A stretch of DNA of 64,000 bases from Lentibacter sp. XHP0401. GTDB lineage: Bacteria; Pseudomonadota; Alphaproteobacteria; Rhodobacterales; Rhodobacteraceae. Positions 33,588 to 43,262 of this stretch are shown here, piece by piece. Under the pieces are notes generated by a model. The model worked only from the letters and a program-made list of their open reading frames with translations, was not told the origin of the DNA and made no database searches. The stretch covers positions 62,001 to 126,000 of the forward strand of contig NZ_JAOWLC010000001.1 in the NCBI RefSeq assembly GCF_025751535.1, read 5' to 3'. Each line of letters opens with the position of its first letter. Position 1 is the stretch's first letter. The position numbers and the translations under genes are program-made.

Positions 33588-35092
33588 GCAAACCGAATAT
33601 TCTGATTATCATGGTCGACCAACTCAACGGCACGTTCTTTCCCGACGGGCCTGCGGAGTGGTTGCATGCGCCCAACCTCAAGAAACTGGCCGCGCGATCG
33701 ACCCGTTTCAAGAATGCTTACACGGCCAGTCCGCTTTGCGCGCCCGGGCGCGCGGCGTTTATGTCGGGGCAACTTCCCAGTGCTACAGGCGTATATGACA
33801 ATGCGGCAGAGTTTGCGTCAAGCATTCCCACCTATGCGCACCATCTGCGCCGCGCGGGCTATCAGACGTGCTTGTCAGGCAAGATGCATTTTGTTGGCCC
33901 TGACCAGTTGCACGGCTTTGAAGAGCGGATGACGACAGATATTTACCCGCCCGACTTTGGCTGGACACCGGACTATCGCAAGCCGGGTGAGCGGATCGAC
34001 TGGTGGTATCACAATATGGGAAGCGTCACGGGTGCAGGTGTGGCCGAGATCACCAACCAGCTCGAATATGACGATGAGGTGGCTTATCACGCGGTGCGCA
34101 AGGTTTATGACTACGGACGCGGGCTTGATGCGCGGCCATGGTGTATGACGGTGAGCTTTACGCACCCCCACGACCCTTATGTGGCGCGCAAGAAATACTG
34201 GGATTTGTATGAGAATTGCGAGCATCTTTTACCCGAAGTTCCTGCACTGAAATACGAGGACCACGACCAGCACAGCAAGCGCATATTTGATGCCAATGAC
34301 TGGCGTTCTTTTGACATTACCGAAGAAGATATCCGCCGCTCGCGGCGGGCGTATTTTGCCAATATTTCCTATCTGGATGACAAGATCGGCGAAATTCTGG
34401 AGGCCTTGGAAAGCACGCGGCAGGAAGCGACAATCCTGTTTGTCTCCGATCACGGTGATATGTTGGGTGAGCGCGGGCTTTGGTTTAAGATGAGTTTTCT
34501 GGAAGGCTCGGCGCGTGTGCCTATGATGATTGCGGCGCCGCAGATGGAAGCGGGGCTAGTAGAAACGCCCGTGAGCAACATTGATGTCTGCCCCACGCTT
34601 TGCGACCTTGCCGGGGTAAGTATGGCCGAGGTGATGCCTTGGACGACAGGTGAGAGCCTTGTGAAGCTTGGGCAAGGGGGGGAGCGCAAGAGCCCTGTGG
34701 CGATGGAATATGCCGCCGAGGCGAGCTATTCGCCGCTGGTGTGCCTGCGCCAGGGACGCTGGAAATACACCAATTGTGCGCTCGATCCAGAGCAGCTGTT
34801 CGACATGAAGGCTGACCCCAGTGAGCTGCGTAATGTGGCCGAAGAGGCTGAAAATGCCGAAGTTCTGGAGCGGTTTCGCATAATGGCGGCAGAACGCTGG
34901 GACTTGGAAGAGTTTGACGCCGACGTGCGCCAGAGCCAGGCGCGGCGCTGGGTTGTTTATGAAGCCTTGCGGGAAGGCGGCTATTTTCCCTGGGATTACC
35001 AGCCGCTGCAAAAAGCGTCCGAGCGCTACATGCGCAACCACATGGATCTCAACGTGCTTGAAGAAAACCAACGCTTTCCGAGAGGCGAATGA
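33584..35092 (+). CDS. betC: Choline-sulfatase
   Basis: This 502-residue type I sulfatase has the formylglycine signature [15 protein letters not shown] with Cys52, metal residues in IMVDQLNG and [10 protein letters not shown], and the C-terminal [13 protein letters not shown] type tail of BetC. It splits choline-O-sulfate into choline and sulfate in the cytosol. An anaerobic or FGE-type Cys maturation enzyme is needed and is not in the window. It overlaps both betI and betA by four bases. Confidence 0.95.
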   Translation: MSKPNILIIMVDQLNGTFFPDGPAEWLHAPNLKKLAARSTRFKNAYTASPLCAPGRAAFMSGQLPSATGVYDNAAEFASSIPTYAHHLRRAGYQTCLSGKMHFVGPDQLHGFEERMTTDIYPPDFGWTPDYRKPGERIDWWYHNMGSVTGAGVAEITNQLEYDDEVAYHAVRKVYDYGRGLDARPWCMTVSFTHPHDPYVARKKYWDLYENCEHLLPEVPALKYEDHDQHSKRIFDANDWRSFDITEEDIRRSRRAYFANISYLDDKIGEILEALESTRQEATILFVSDHGDMLGERGLWFKMSFLEGSARVPMMIAAPQMEAGLVETPVSNIDVCPTLCDLAGVSMAEVMPWTTGESLVKLGQGGERKSPVAMEYAAEASYSPLVCLRQGRWKYTNCALDPEQLFDMKADPSELRNVAEEAENAEVLERFRIMAAERWDLEEFDADVRQSQARRWVVYEALREGGYFPWDYQPLQKASERYMRNHMDLNVLEENQRFPRGE

Positions 35093-36753
35093 CCATGCAA
35101 GCTGATTATGTAATCATCGGCGCAGGCTCGGCGGGCTGTGCCATGGCCTACCGCTTAAGTGAAGCCGGACGCTCGGTGATTGTGATCGAGCATGGCGGCA
35201 CGGATGCGGGGCCGTTTATCCAGATGCCTGCGGCTCTGAGCTATCCGATGAATATGAGGCGCTATGACTGGGGTTATATGACCGAGCCTGAACCGCATCT
35301 TGGTGGGCGGCGGCTTGTTGCGCCACGTGGAAAGGTGATCGGTGGCTCATCCTCGATCAACGGGATGGTCTATGTGCGCGGACATGCGCGCGACTTTGAC
35401 CACTGGCGCGACAGCGGGGCCGAGGGCTGGGGCTATGCCGATGTGCTGCCCTACTACAAACGCATGGAAAACTGGAGCGATGGCGGCCATGGTGGTGACC
35501 CTGCTTGGCGTGGCACGGATGGGCCGCTGCATGTGAGCCGTGGGCCACGGAAAAATCCCCTGTTTCATGCCTTTGTCGAGGCAGGGCGGCAAGCGGGCTA
35601 TCCTGTGACGGCAGATTATAATGGCGCGCAACAGGAAGGTTTTGGCGCGTTTGAGCAAACTGTTCACAAAGGGCGGCGCTGGTCGGCGGCGAATGCATAT
35701 TTGAAGCCCGCTTTGAAGCGTGAGAACTGCACAGTCGTGCGCGGGTTGGCCGAAAAAGTGGTGATCAGGGACGGGCGTGCCGTGGGTGTGCAACTCAAAC
35801 GGGCCGGCAAGAGTGAGGTGATCGAAGCGCGCGCCGAGGTAATACTGGCGGCGAGTGCGTTTAACTCGCCCAAGCTTTTGATGCTCTCGGGCATCGGCCC
35901 AGCGGCGCATCTGGCAGAGCACGGGATTGAAGTGATGGCGGACCGCAAGGGCGTAGGCCAGAATTTGCAGGACCACCTGGAGATGTATATCCAGTTTGCC
36001 TCGAAGCTCCCGATCACGCTTTATAAGCACTGGAACCTCGTGTCTAAAGCCATGATTGGCGCGCAATGGCTCTTCACCAAAACAGGGCTGGGCGCATCAA
36101 ACAATTTTGAAAGCTGTGCTTTTATTCGTTCTGAGGCGGGTGTTGAGTATCCTGATATTCAGTATCACTTCCTGCCCATCGCTGTGCGCTATGATGGTAA
36201 GACAGTGGCGGAAGGCCATGGATTTCAGGTGCATACGGGGCCGATGCGCTCGGCTTCCCGGGGCGCTGTGACGCTTAAATCTGCTGACCCGAGCGCGGCG
36301 CCGCGTATTCTTTTCAATTATATGAGCGAGGAAAAGGACTGGGCAGATTTCCGGCGTTGCATCAGGTTGACGCGGGAGGTTTTCGGGCAGGAGGCCTTTG
36401 AACCCTATGTGAAGCACGAGATACAGCCTGGTATTGCGGCGCAGACGGATGACGCGCTTGATGATGTGATCCGCGAGCACGCCGAGAGCGCTTATCACCC
36501 GTGCGGGACATGCAAAATGGGGCGTGCGGATGACCCTTGGGCTGTGGTGGATTCGGAATGTCGCGTGATTGGTGTCGATGGTCTCAGGGTGGCGGACAGC
36601 TCGATTTTCCCAAGAATTACAAATGGTAACCTTAATGCGCCGTCGATTATGACGGGGGAAAAGGCGAGCGATCATATCCTTGGTCGTGCCCCCCTCGCGG
36701 CTGCCAATGAGGAGCCTTGGGTGCATCCTGCCTGGCAGAGCGAGCAGCGTTAA
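35089..36753 (+). CDS. betA: Choline dehydrogenase
   Basis: This 554-residue GMC oxidoreductase has the FAD-binding [19 protein letters not shown] at the N-terminus, [20 protein letters not shown], and the C-terminal [10 protein letters not shown] and [12 protein letters not shown] motifs. It oxidises choline to betaine aldehyde at the membrane and can also oxidise the aldehyde. The betaine aldehyde dehydrogenase gene betB, usually next to it, is not present here. Translation is coupled to betC (ATGA). Confidence 0.95.
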   Translation: MTMQADYVIIGAGSAGCAMAYRLSEAGRSVIVIEHGGTDAGPFIQMPAALSYPMNMRRYDWGYMTEPEPHLGGRRLVAPRGKVIGGSSSINGMVYVRGHARDFDHWRDSGAEGWGYADVLPYYKRMENWSDGGHGGDPAWRGTDGPLHVSRGPRKNPLFHAFVEAGRQAGYPVTADYNGAQQEGFGAFEQTVHKGRRWSAANAYLKPALKRENCTVVRGLAEKVVIRDGRAVGVQLKRAGKSEVIEARAEVILAASAFNSPKLLMLSGIGPAAHLAEHGIEVMADRKGVGQNLQDHLEMYIQFASKLPITLYKHWNLVSKAMIGAQWLFTKTGLGASNNFESCAFIRSEAGVEYPDIQYHFLPIAVRYDGKTVAEGHGFQVHTGPMRSASRGAVTLKSADPSAAPRILFNYMSEEKDWADFRRCIRLTREVFGQEAFEPYVKHEIQPGIAAQTDDALDDVIREHAESAYHPCGTCKMGRADDPWAVVDSECRVIGVDGLRVADSSIFPRITNGNLNAPSIMTGEKASDHILGRAPLAAANEEPWVHPAWQSEQR

Positions 36754-36799
36754 CCTTTAGCAAGCTTTGGCATTGAAGTGCTGCCCGATGCGGCGCATG

Positions 36800-36825
36800 T
36801 TAACCAAATGTTAAGAATGGTTAAC
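36800..36825. promoter_or_regulatory. CtrA-type box at the start of the nuclease gene
   Basis: TTAA (36800-36803), seven bases, TTAA (36811-36814) is an exact match to the CtrA consensus TTAA-N7-TTAA. A third TTAAC follows at 36821-36825 after six bases. It overlaps candidate start codons of the nuclease gene, an odd place for an activator site. Confidence 0.5.
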
Positions 36826-37491
36826 ATCGCGGCGACGGCCCTTTTGTTCGGATTATCCGGTATTCCAACCTATGTGGCAGCCGATGTGGCAGGGCGTATG
36901 GACATTGTGGATGGCGATACGCTTCATGTTTCGGGGAAGACTGTCCGCATTTTCGGGATTGATGCGCCCGAAGCAGGCCAGACCTGCAAGACCCGCGATG
37001 GAACGACATGGGCCTGCGGCAAGTGGGTAAGTGACACGGTGCGCAAAGCTTTTCAGGGCAAATTCGCTCGCTGTGTCGAGATTGATCGTGACCGTTATGA
37101 TCGTATCGTCGCGCGATGTGATGTGAACGGAACGGATATGGGCCGTTGGCTGGTGCAACAGGGGCTGGCTTTTGCTTATCGCAAATATGCGATGGACTAT
37201 GACTTGGACGAAAAGGGTGCAGCGGTGAACGACCGTGGCTTGCATGCGAGCCTTGTGGAAAACCCTGCCGATTTCAGGGCGGCGCGTGTCAACGGGCGCA
37301 CAACGGGGCGTGTCGCTCCTGATGCGACCTGTGCGATTAAGGGCAACATCTCGTCCAAAGGCGTGCGGATTTATCATATGCGCGGGCAGGAACATTACGA
37401 GCGGACCTCGATCAGCACCGCGAAGGGCGAGCGTTGGTTTTGCTCGGAAGCAGAGGCACGGGCGGCAGGATGGCGGCGCGCCAAGCGCTAG
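36808..37491 (+). CDS. Thermonuclease-family protein with C-terminal sunset domain
   Basis: This protein of about 227 residues has a signal peptide (IAATALLFGLSGIPTYVAA), an SNase-like domain (RMDIVDGDTLHVSGKTVRIF, then GIDAPEAGQ, catalytic Arg/Glu in RDRYDRIVARCDVNGTDMG) and a C-terminal sunset-type domain (IKGNISSKGVRIYHM, then GERWFCSEAEARAAGWRRA). It is exported and would cut nucleic acids or, at least, bind them. The start is uncertain among ATGs at 36808 and 36817. Confidence 0.82.
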   Translation: MLRMVNIAATALLFGLSGIPTYVAADVAGRMDIVDGDTLHVSGKTVRIFGIDAPEAGQTCKTRDGTTWACGKWVSDTVRKAFQGKFARCVEIDRDRYDRIVARCDVNGTDMGRWLVQQGLAFAYRKYAMDYDLDEKGAAVNDRGLHASLVENPADFRAARVNGRTTGRVAPDATCAIKGNISSKGVRIYHMRGQEHYERTSISTAKGERWFCSEAEARAAGWRRAKR

Positions 37492-37616
37492 TGTCTGTGA
37501 GAGGTTTAGCGCAGCTGTGATGCGTCGCCCAGCCGGGGCCTTCTTGCTTCGGACATCCGGTTTTGGAGCAAAGACGAGTGGGCTTAGGCTGGTTTTTGGA
37601 ACTGTGAGCAGTTTTA

Positions 37617-37630
37617 TTGATCGTGATCAA
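37617..37630. promoter_or_regulatory. FNR/FnrL-type box upstream of ydcH-like gene
   Basis: TTGAT-CGTG-ATCAA is a perfect match to the FNR consensus TTGAT-N4-ATCAA. Its centre is 64 bases before the ATG of the small YdcH-type gene, so a start site about 41 bases downstream would leave a leader of 20-25 bases. This suggests activation when oxygen is low. Confidence 0.75.
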
Positions 37631-37687
37631 GGCGTGGTTCCTGTTTAGGCATTACCTTTTGTTTGGAGACAGCAACAGGAGCAGCCC

Positions 37688-37924
37688 ATGTCACACACAC
37701 CTCACGAATTGCAGGACGAATTTCCGGAATTCGCCGATAAGCTAAGTGAATTGAAAGCGTCTGATGCGCATTTTGCCCGACTTTCCGAGGAGTACTACGA
37801 AGTGAACCGTGCAGTTCACCGAGCGGAAACCAATGTGGAACCAACGGACCAGTTTGCCGAGGAAGAAATGCGCAAGAAACGTGCGGCCTTGAAGGACCAG
37901 ATTTACAAGATGCTGTCAGCCTAA
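37688..37924 (+). CDS. YdcH family (DUF465) small protein
   Basis: This 78-residue acidic, helical protein has the DUF465 pattern: FPEFADKLSELKASDAHFAR, EEYYEVNRAVHRAE and MRKKRAALKDQIYKML. The function of YdcH proteins is unknown. AGGAG lies just upstream. The FnrL-type box upstream suggests oxygen control. The stop overlaps the stop of the converging hydrolase gene. Confidence 0.88.
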   Translation: MSHTPHELQDEFPEFADKLSELKASDAHFARLSEEYYEVNRAVHRAETNVEPTDQFAEEEMRKKRAALKDQIYKMLSA

Positions 37925-38736
37925 AGGCGACCTGACGCTTCAATGAAGCGCCAGATCTCTTGGAGCACACCGGAGCGCCAGAGATTTGTGTGGCCAGCGC
38001 CTTGAACAGCGAGGAATTTTTTAGAATTGGCAGGGGCGGCGGAGAATATCTGCCGCCCCTGTTCTATCGGGATGAGGTTATCGTCTGTACCATGGATAAC
38101 AAGAAGCGGCGCGTTGAGCGCTTTTGCGTCTCTCAGGCTTTCCCATGGTGAGGTGAGAAATTTTGTGAGCGGAGCAAGCTTGGGGGAGGTATTGAGCGCG
38201 ACATCGGAGATAGAGGTGAAGGGCGCTTCGAGCACAACGGCGGCGGGGCGCGGCTGCACTTCCGAGGCCATGAGACCCACGATGACAACCCCTGTTCCAA
38301 GACTCTCGCCGTAGAGCACGCGCGGGGCATCGGACGGGAGCACTTTGTGCAGATCGCGGTAAAGCGCACGCACATCCGAGACGATGGCTTTTTGGGAGGG
38401 CGAGCCTGTGGAGCCGGAGGAGCCGCGGTAGGCCATGGCCACGAGGCCGTAGCCTTGGGCAAGCATATGCTGAAAGCGCGGCGCGCGCATGGCGAGGTTA
38501 CCTGCGTTGCCGTGAAAGTAGAGCACAACGGGTTTGCCCGCGCGCGGCGGCGCAACCCATGTGACGAGTTTAGCGCCTTCGGTTTCAAAAATTTTTTCGG
38601 AGATTGTGGACAGGCCTGCGGCCTTGGGGCTGATCCGGTGGCTGTCAAAGGGATAGAGCATGCGCTCTTCCAGTAGGCCGACGATTGCAACGCCGCCGAG
38701 GCTGAACAACAGTGCAAAGGCTGCGAGGCGCAGCAT
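37921..38736 (-). CDS. Alpha/beta hydrolase, membrane-anchored
   Basis: This 271-residue protein has an N-terminal membrane anchor (MLRLAAFALLFSLGGVAIVG) and an alpha/beta hydrolase fold with oxyanion HGNAGN, nucleophile GESLGTG, Asp in IHGTDDNLIP and His in QGAGHTNLW. It resembles the ABHD13/BEM46 group of serine hydrolases. The substrate is unknown. The ATG overlaps the pccR stop (TGATG), so it is probably made from the pccR transcript. Confidence 0.87.
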   Translation of the reverse strand: MLRLAAFALLFSLGGVAIVGLLEERMLYPFDSHRISPKAAGLSTISEKIFETEGAKLVTWVAPPRAGKPVVLYFHGNAGNLAMRAPRFQHMLAQGYGLVAMAYRGSSGSTGSPSQKAIVSDVRALYRDLHKVLPSDAPRVLYGESLGTGVVIVGLMASEVQPRPAAVVLEAPFTSISDVALNTSPKLAPLTKFLTSPWESLRDAKALNAPLLVIHGTDDNLIPIEQGRQIFSAAPANSKKFLAVQGAGHTNLWRSGVLQEIWRFIEASGRL

Positions 38737-40127
38737 CAGCCGACCTCATAGGGGAGCACACCGCGACTGTCGGGGTTGATTGTCAGGCGACGCTCAAGCG
38801 GGGGCACGGAGCGTTGGTGACAGGTTGTGCGCTCGCAAATGCGACAGGAAATACCAATTGGCTCGAAGCTTTGTTTCTCGCTCACATCGAGGCCGTCGGC
38901 GTAGACGATATCGCTGGCGTGGGTCACTTCACAGCCAAGCGCAATGGCAAAGCGGCGCGTGGGCGCCCCGAACTGGCCGCCCGTTTTGCTCACATCGCGT
39001 GCGATGGATATGTAGCGCACGCCATCGGGGGTTTCGGCGAGTTGACGCAGGAAGCGCCCCGGCGTTTCAAACGCGCGGTGCACATTCCAGAGGGGGCAAG
39101 CTCCGCCGAAACGGGCGAATTGCAGCCGTGTGGCGGAGTGGCGTTTGGTGATTGTGCCTGCCTGATCGACGCGCACAAAGAAAAACGGCACACCCTTGGC
39201 GCTCGGGCGTTGCAAGGTTGAGAGGCGGTGGGCGACCTGTTCGATGGACGCACCAAACCGGCGCGCGAGCATTTCGAGATCATGACGGGTTTCACGGGCG
39301 GCAGCGAGGAAGGCCGTGTAGGGCATAAGCGCGGCCCCCGCGAAGTAATTGGCGAGGCCGATTTTGGCGATGGTGCGGGCCTCGGTTGAGTGAAAGCGGG
39401 CGAGATCGAGCGTGGCCTCGATGAGCTTGTCTTGCTTTAGCAGGGCAAGCTGGAGGAGCAGTTGGAAGTTGCGTGTGCCGAGGCTGGCGCGGGTTGAAAT
39501 GGTGAGGGTGCGGGTTTCGCGATCAAAGTTGCGCAGCTCGGCGCGGTCAAGCTCGTGCACGGTGATGCCCTCGTCGCGCAAGGCGCGCACGGCGGTTTGA
39601 CGAATATCACTGCTTTGGGCGGCGAAATGTTCGGCGGCGCGGTCGACTGCATCGATGTAGTTGTCGCAATAGTGAAAAAAATCGCGCACCTCGTCCCAGG
39701 GGCTGGCTTGGGGACGGGCATCTTCGCGGCCCAAGGCCTCGTCGAGCGAGGCGAGACGCTCGTGAGTTTGGCGGTAGGCGTTGTGCAGAGCGAGGAAGGC
39801 GCGCGCGAGGCCCGGAGCATTGGAGGCGGTGAGGCGCAGATCGGCCAAAGGGGGCGGATCATCGGCAAAGACCGGATCGGCCATGGCTTCGCGCATGTCA
39901 GACACCAGCCGCTCGCTATCGGCTGATGTCAGCTCGGTGACATCAAAGCCGAACTCTTGGGCGAGGCCGAGCACCACGGTTGTAGAGACGGGGCGTTTGT
40001 TGTTTTCCATCTGGTTAAGATAGGGGAGGGAGACGCCGAGCTTTTGGGCGAAATCCTTTTGGGTGAGGCCGAGGCGGCTGCGGGTTTCGCGCAGTTTGGC
40101 GCCTGCGTAGAGTTTTTGCTGGGGCAT
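38736..40127 (-). CDS. pccR: Propionyl-CoA-responsive regulator PccR (ScfR family)
   Basis: This 463-residue protein has an N-terminal XRE HTH (about 8-65: LRETRSRLGLTQKDFAQKLG), a central IrrE/ImmA-like part and a C-terminal ScfR domain with cysteines in CRICERTTCHQR. This domain order is that of short-chain fatty acyl-CoA regulators. PccR of Rhodobacter sphaeroides, as I recall, activates pccB in response to propionyl-CoA. The adjacent pccB, pccA and mutase genes support the name. TTTGCAAA boxes lie just upstream, as for self-control. Confidence 0.9.
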   Translation of the reverse strand: MPQQKLYAGAKLRETRSRLGLTQKDFAQKLGVSLPYLNQMENNKRPVSTTVVLGLAQEFGFDVTELTSADSERLVSDMREAMADPVFADDPPPLADLRLTASNAPGLARAFLALHNAYRQTHERLASLDEALGREDARPQASPWDEVRDFFHYCDNYIDAVDRAAEHFAAQSSDIRQTAVRALRDEGITVHELDRAELRNFDRETRTLTISTRASLGTRNFQLLLQLALLKQDKLIEATLDLARFHSTEARTIAKIGLANYFAGAALMPYTAFLAAARETRHDLEMLARRFGASIEQVAHRLSTLQRPSAKGVPFFFVRVDQAGTITKRHSATRLQFARFGGACPLWNVHRAFETPGRFLRQLAETPDGVRYISIARDVSKTGGQFGAPTRRFAIALGCEVTHASDIVYADGLDVSEKQSFEPIGISCRICERTTCHQRSVPPLERRLTINPDSRGVLPYEVG

Positions 40128-40141
40128 GGGGCTCACTTGGA

Positions 40142-40193
40142 TTTGCAAATTAGCTATGTGGCGAGTGTGCCTTTGCAAAACCGTTGTTGCAAG
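40142..40193. promoter_or_regulatory. TTTGCAAA boxes upstream of pccR
   Basis: TTTGCAAA occurs at 40142-40149 and 40172-40179, and GTTGCAAG at 40186-40193. The perfect copies are 30 bases apart, start to start. As I recall, PccR sites in Rhodobacter contain TTTGCAAA repeats. The first copy is 14 bases before the ATG, which fits self-repression. Confidence 0.65.
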
Positions 40194-40206
40194 ATGCTGG
40201 TTTCGA

Positions 40207-40312
40207 ATTTTCGCTCCGCGAAAATCCGACCGTCCGGGGTTGGTCTCTAGACACAGGCCAAGCTGGGGGCCAGCCCCCAGACCCCCGGGATATTTCTGGC
40301 AATAAGAAAGAG
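40207..40312 (+). repeat. Dispersed hairpin-plus-tail intergenic element, copy F
   Basis: ATTTTCGC-TCC-GCGAAAAT (40207-40225) is followed after a gap by CTGGGGGC-CA-GCCCCCAG (40263-40280) and the tail ACCCCCGGGATATTTCTGG with an A/G run to 40312. It lies between pccR and the MFS gene and may isolate the two transcripts. Confidence 0.75.
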
Positions 40313-40318
40313 TGAACG

Positions 40319-41533
40319 TCAGAGACGCAGGCGTTTTTCGCGGCGGATGACCAATATGATGACGCTGAGGGCAGCGATGCAGCTGAGCATCATGAGGGCG
40401 ATGAGCGGCAGGTCGCTTGAGCCTTCTTTAAGGAGCGCGCCTGCGACTGCGGAAAGGGCGGCGCCACCGCCGATCATTATGGCACTGCCGAGGCCTGAGG
40501 CCGTTCCTGCGAGGTGTGGGCGCACGGAGAGCATACCGGCTTGGGCGTTGGGAATAACCATGCCGTTGCCGACCCCGAGGATCATGACGCAGCCGAAGAA
40601 CGCGGCGGGAGAGCCTGCGCCGGACAGGCTGAGAAGGAGGGCGGGCGAAAGAGCTGTCGCGCAAATGATATTGCCCCAGAAGATCATCGGGTTGATGCCT
40701 ATGCGGGCTGAAAAGCGGGCGGTGATGAAGTTTCCGAAAAAATAGCCGACGCCGGGAGCGGCAAAGTAGAGGCCGAGCTTGTCGGGGCTGAGCCCGTAAA
40801 CCTGCACGCCGACAAATGGCGCGCCGCCGAGATAGGCAAAAAACGCGCCTGAGGAGAAGGCGGATGCCATGCAGTAGCCCCAGAAACGGGGGGATTTGAG
40901 CAGCTCGGGGTATTCGGCAAATTGCTGGCGCAGGGTGTTATCACTAGGCGGGGCCGTTTCGGCAAGGTCGAACCATGTGACGACAAAAAGTGCTACGCCG
41001 CAGGCCAGAAGCATCCAGAAGCTTGCGTGCCAGCCATACCAGACTTCCAGTATGCCGCCGATGGCCGGGGCAATCATGGGGACAAGGGACATACCCATCG
41101 TGACATAGCCGATCATCGAGGCGGCCCTGTCTTGTGGATAGATGTCACGCACCACGGCGCGCGCCAGCACCATTGCAACGGCGATGGTGGCCTGAAGCAT
41201 GCGGAAGACCATGAAGACTTCGGCGCTTTGCGAGAGCAGGCAGCCGAGGGTTGCGAGGATGAACAGGCCAAGCCCCCAGAGGATCACGACACGGCGGCCG
41301 TATTTATCGGAGATCGGGCCAATGAAGAGCTGCAAGAAGCCGTTGATTGCCAGATAGAGCGCGACCGAAAGCTGCATGAAGGCATATTCGGTATTGAAAT
41401 AGGCCGTCATCCCGTCCAACGAGGGCAGGAAGATGTTCATGGCCAGCGCTGAAAGACCCGTGAGGCAAACCAGCGTCATGATATGGGGCGGTGTCGCCTT
41501 ATCAAAAAAGCGACTCTTGGGGAGTTCTTGCAT
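40319..41533 (-). CDS. Bcr/CflA-type multidrug efflux MFS transporter
   Basis: This 404-residue protein has twelve membrane segments and the motifs GPISDKYGRRVVILWG (loop 2-3) and RMLQATIAVAMVLARAVVRD of the Bcr/CflA group. It exports drugs or small metabolites by proton antiport. It is divergent from pccB, with a TTTGCAAA box in the spacer, so it could be under PccR as well. Confidence 0.9.
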   Translation of the reverse strand: MQELPKSRFFDKATPPHIMTLVCLTGLSALAMNIFLPSLDGMTAYFNTEYAFMQLSVALYLAINGFLQLFIGPISDKYGRRVVILWGLGLFILATLGCLLSQSAEVFMVFRMLQATIAVAMVLARAVVRDIYPQDRAASMIGYVTMGMSLVPMIAPAIGGILEVWYGWHASFWMLLACGVALFVVTWFDLAETAPPSDNTLRQQFAEYPELLKSPRFWGYCMASAFSSGAFFAYLGGAPFVGVQVYGLSPDKLGLYFAAPGVGYFFGNFITARFSARIGINPMIFWGNIICATALSPALLLSLSGAGSPAAFFGCVMILGVGNGMVIPNAQAGMLSVRPHLAGTASGLGSAIMIGGGAALSAVAGALLKEGSSDLPLIALMMLSCIAALSVIILVIRREKRLRL

Positions 41534-41643
41534 TGTTAAGGACTAGGCCGCTCCTACGTGGAAGTCCAGATGGCGCAAGCAGATGTGAAGGGATAAGGTT
41601 AAGTTTGCAGTTATGCAATTTGCCAAAACTATTCTGACGTATG

Positions 41644-41651
41644 TTTGCAAA
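41644..41651. promoter_or_regulatory. TTTGCAAA box upstream of pccB
   Basis: A perfect TTTGCAAA is followed at once by TTTGC. A weaker TTTGCAGTTATGCAATTTGC lies 40 bases further upstream (from 41603). The site is about 70 bases before the pccB start, a normal place for an activator. It matches the boxes at pccR. Confidence 0.6.
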
Positions 41652-41720
41652 TTTGCTGGTTTGGGCTTTTTCGGTGGCCGATAGCCTATTATAGAGGGGA
41701 AAACCATAAGGGGACGTATG

Positions 41721-43253
41721 ATGAAAGACATTCTCCAGAAGCTCGAAGATCACCGCGCAGAAGCGTTGCTCGGTGGTGGCGAGAGGCGGATCGCGGCGCA
41801 GCATTCCAAAGGCAAGCTGACAGCGCGCGAGCGGGTCGAGCTTTTGCTCGACGAGGGCAGCTTTGAAGAATTTGATATGTTCAAAACCCACCGCTGCACC
41901 GATTTTGGTATGGAAAAACAGAAGCCTGCGGGTGATGGCGTAATCACCGGTTGGGGCACGATCAATGGCCGTATGGTCTATGTATTCTCGCAGGATTTCA
42001 CTGTATTTGGCGGCTCTCTAAGCGAAACGCATGCCGAAAAGATCTGTAAGATCATGGATATGGCGATGCAAAACGGTGCGCCGGTGATCGGGATCAACGA
42101 CTCGGGTGGCGCGCGTATTCAGGAGGGGGTTGCCAGCCTTGCGGGCTATGCCGAAGTGTTTCAGCGCAATATCATGGCTTCGGGTGTCGTGCCGCAGATC
42201 AGCTTGATCATGGGGCCATGCGCAGGCGGTGCGGTCTATTCACCTGCGATGACCGACTTTATCTTTATGGTCAAAGACAGCTCTTACATGTTTGTCACTG
42301 GTCCTGATGTTGTGAAAACGGTCACCAACGAAGTTGTCACGGCGGAAGAGCTTGGCGGTGCTTCGACACATACCAAGAAGTCGTCGGTTGCTGACGGCGC
42401 CTTTGAAAACGACGTGGAGGCGCTGGCCGAAGTGCGGCGCCTTGTTGACTTTCTGCCGCTCAACAACCGCGAGAAGCCGCCTGTACGCCCATTCTTTGAC
42501 GAGCCGGGTCGCGCCGAGGCCAGCCTTGATACCTTGATCCCCGAAAACCCGAACCAGCCGTATGATATGAAAGAACTCATTCACAAGCTGGCCGATGAGG
42601 GCGACTTTTATGAAATTCAGGAAGATTTCGCCAAGAATATTCTGACAGGCTTCATCCGTTTGGAAGGGTCCACCGTGGGCGTGGTTGCCAACCAGCCAAC
42701 GGTTCTGGCGGGGTGTCTGGATATCGACAGTTCGCGCAAGGCTGCGCGTTTTGTGAGGTTCTGCGATGCTTTTGAAATTCCGATCCTGACTCTTGTTGAT
42801 GTGCCCGGGTTTTTGCCCGGCACAAGCCAGGAATATGGGGGGGTCATCAAACACGGTGCGAAGCTTTTGTTTGCCTATGGCGAGGCGACTGTGCCGAAAG
42901 TGACTGTCATCACACGCAAGGCGTATGGCGGCGCTTATGACGTGATGGCCTCAAAACACCTGCGCGGTGATTTCAACTATGCGTGGCCCACGGCCGAGAT
43001 TGCTGTGATGGGGGCGAAAGGCGCTTCGGAGATCATTCACCGTGCCGATGCCTCTGACGCTGAAAAGATTGCGCAGCATGCGGCGAATTATGAAGAGCGG
43101 TTTGCCAACCCGTTCGTTGCAGCAGAGCGTGGCTTTATCGACGAAGTGATCATGCCGCAGAGCACACGTAAACGGGTGAGCCGTGCTTTTGCGAGCCTAC
43201 GGGGTAAGAAGCTCGAAAATCCGTGGAAAAAGCACGATAACATTCCGCTATAA
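41721..43253 (+). CDS. pccB: Propionyl-CoA carboxylase, carboxyltransferase (beta) subunit
   Basis: This 510-residue protein has both carboxyltransferase halves: [19 protein letters not shown] and [20 protein letters not shown] in the first, [17 protein letters not shown] and [16 protein letters not shown] in the second. It moves carboxyl from biotin to propionyl-CoA, giving (S)-methylmalonyl-CoA. The ATG at 41721 fits the spacing of AAGGGG better; an ATG at 41718 is adjacent. It is followed within 10 bases by a small exported protein gene. Confidence 0.95.
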   Translation: MKDILQKLEDHRAEALLGGGERRIAAQHSKGKLTARERVELLLDEGSFEEFDMFKTHRCTDFGMEKQKPAGDGVITGWGTINGRMVYVFSQDFTVFGGSLSETHAEKICKIMDMAMQNGAPVIGINDSGGARIQEGVASLAGYAEVFQRNIMASGVVPQISLIMGPCAGGAVYSPAMTDFIFMVKDSSYMFVTGPDVVKTVTNEVVTAEELGGASTHTKKSSVADGAFENDVEALAEVRRLVDFLPLNNREKPPVRPFFDEPGRAEASLDTLIPENPNQPYDMKELIHKLADEGDFYEIQEDFAKNILTGFIRLEGSTVGVVANQPTVLAGCLDIDSSRKAARFVRFCDAFEIPILTLVDVPGFLPGTSQEYGGVIKHGAKLLFAYGEATVPKVTVITRKAYGGAYDVMASKHLRGDFNYAWPTAEIAVMGAKGASEIIHRADASDAEKIAQHAANYEERFANPFVAAERGFIDEVIMPQSTRKRVSRAFASLRGKKLENPWKKHDNIPL

Positions 43254-43262
43254 GGCCAGAGT

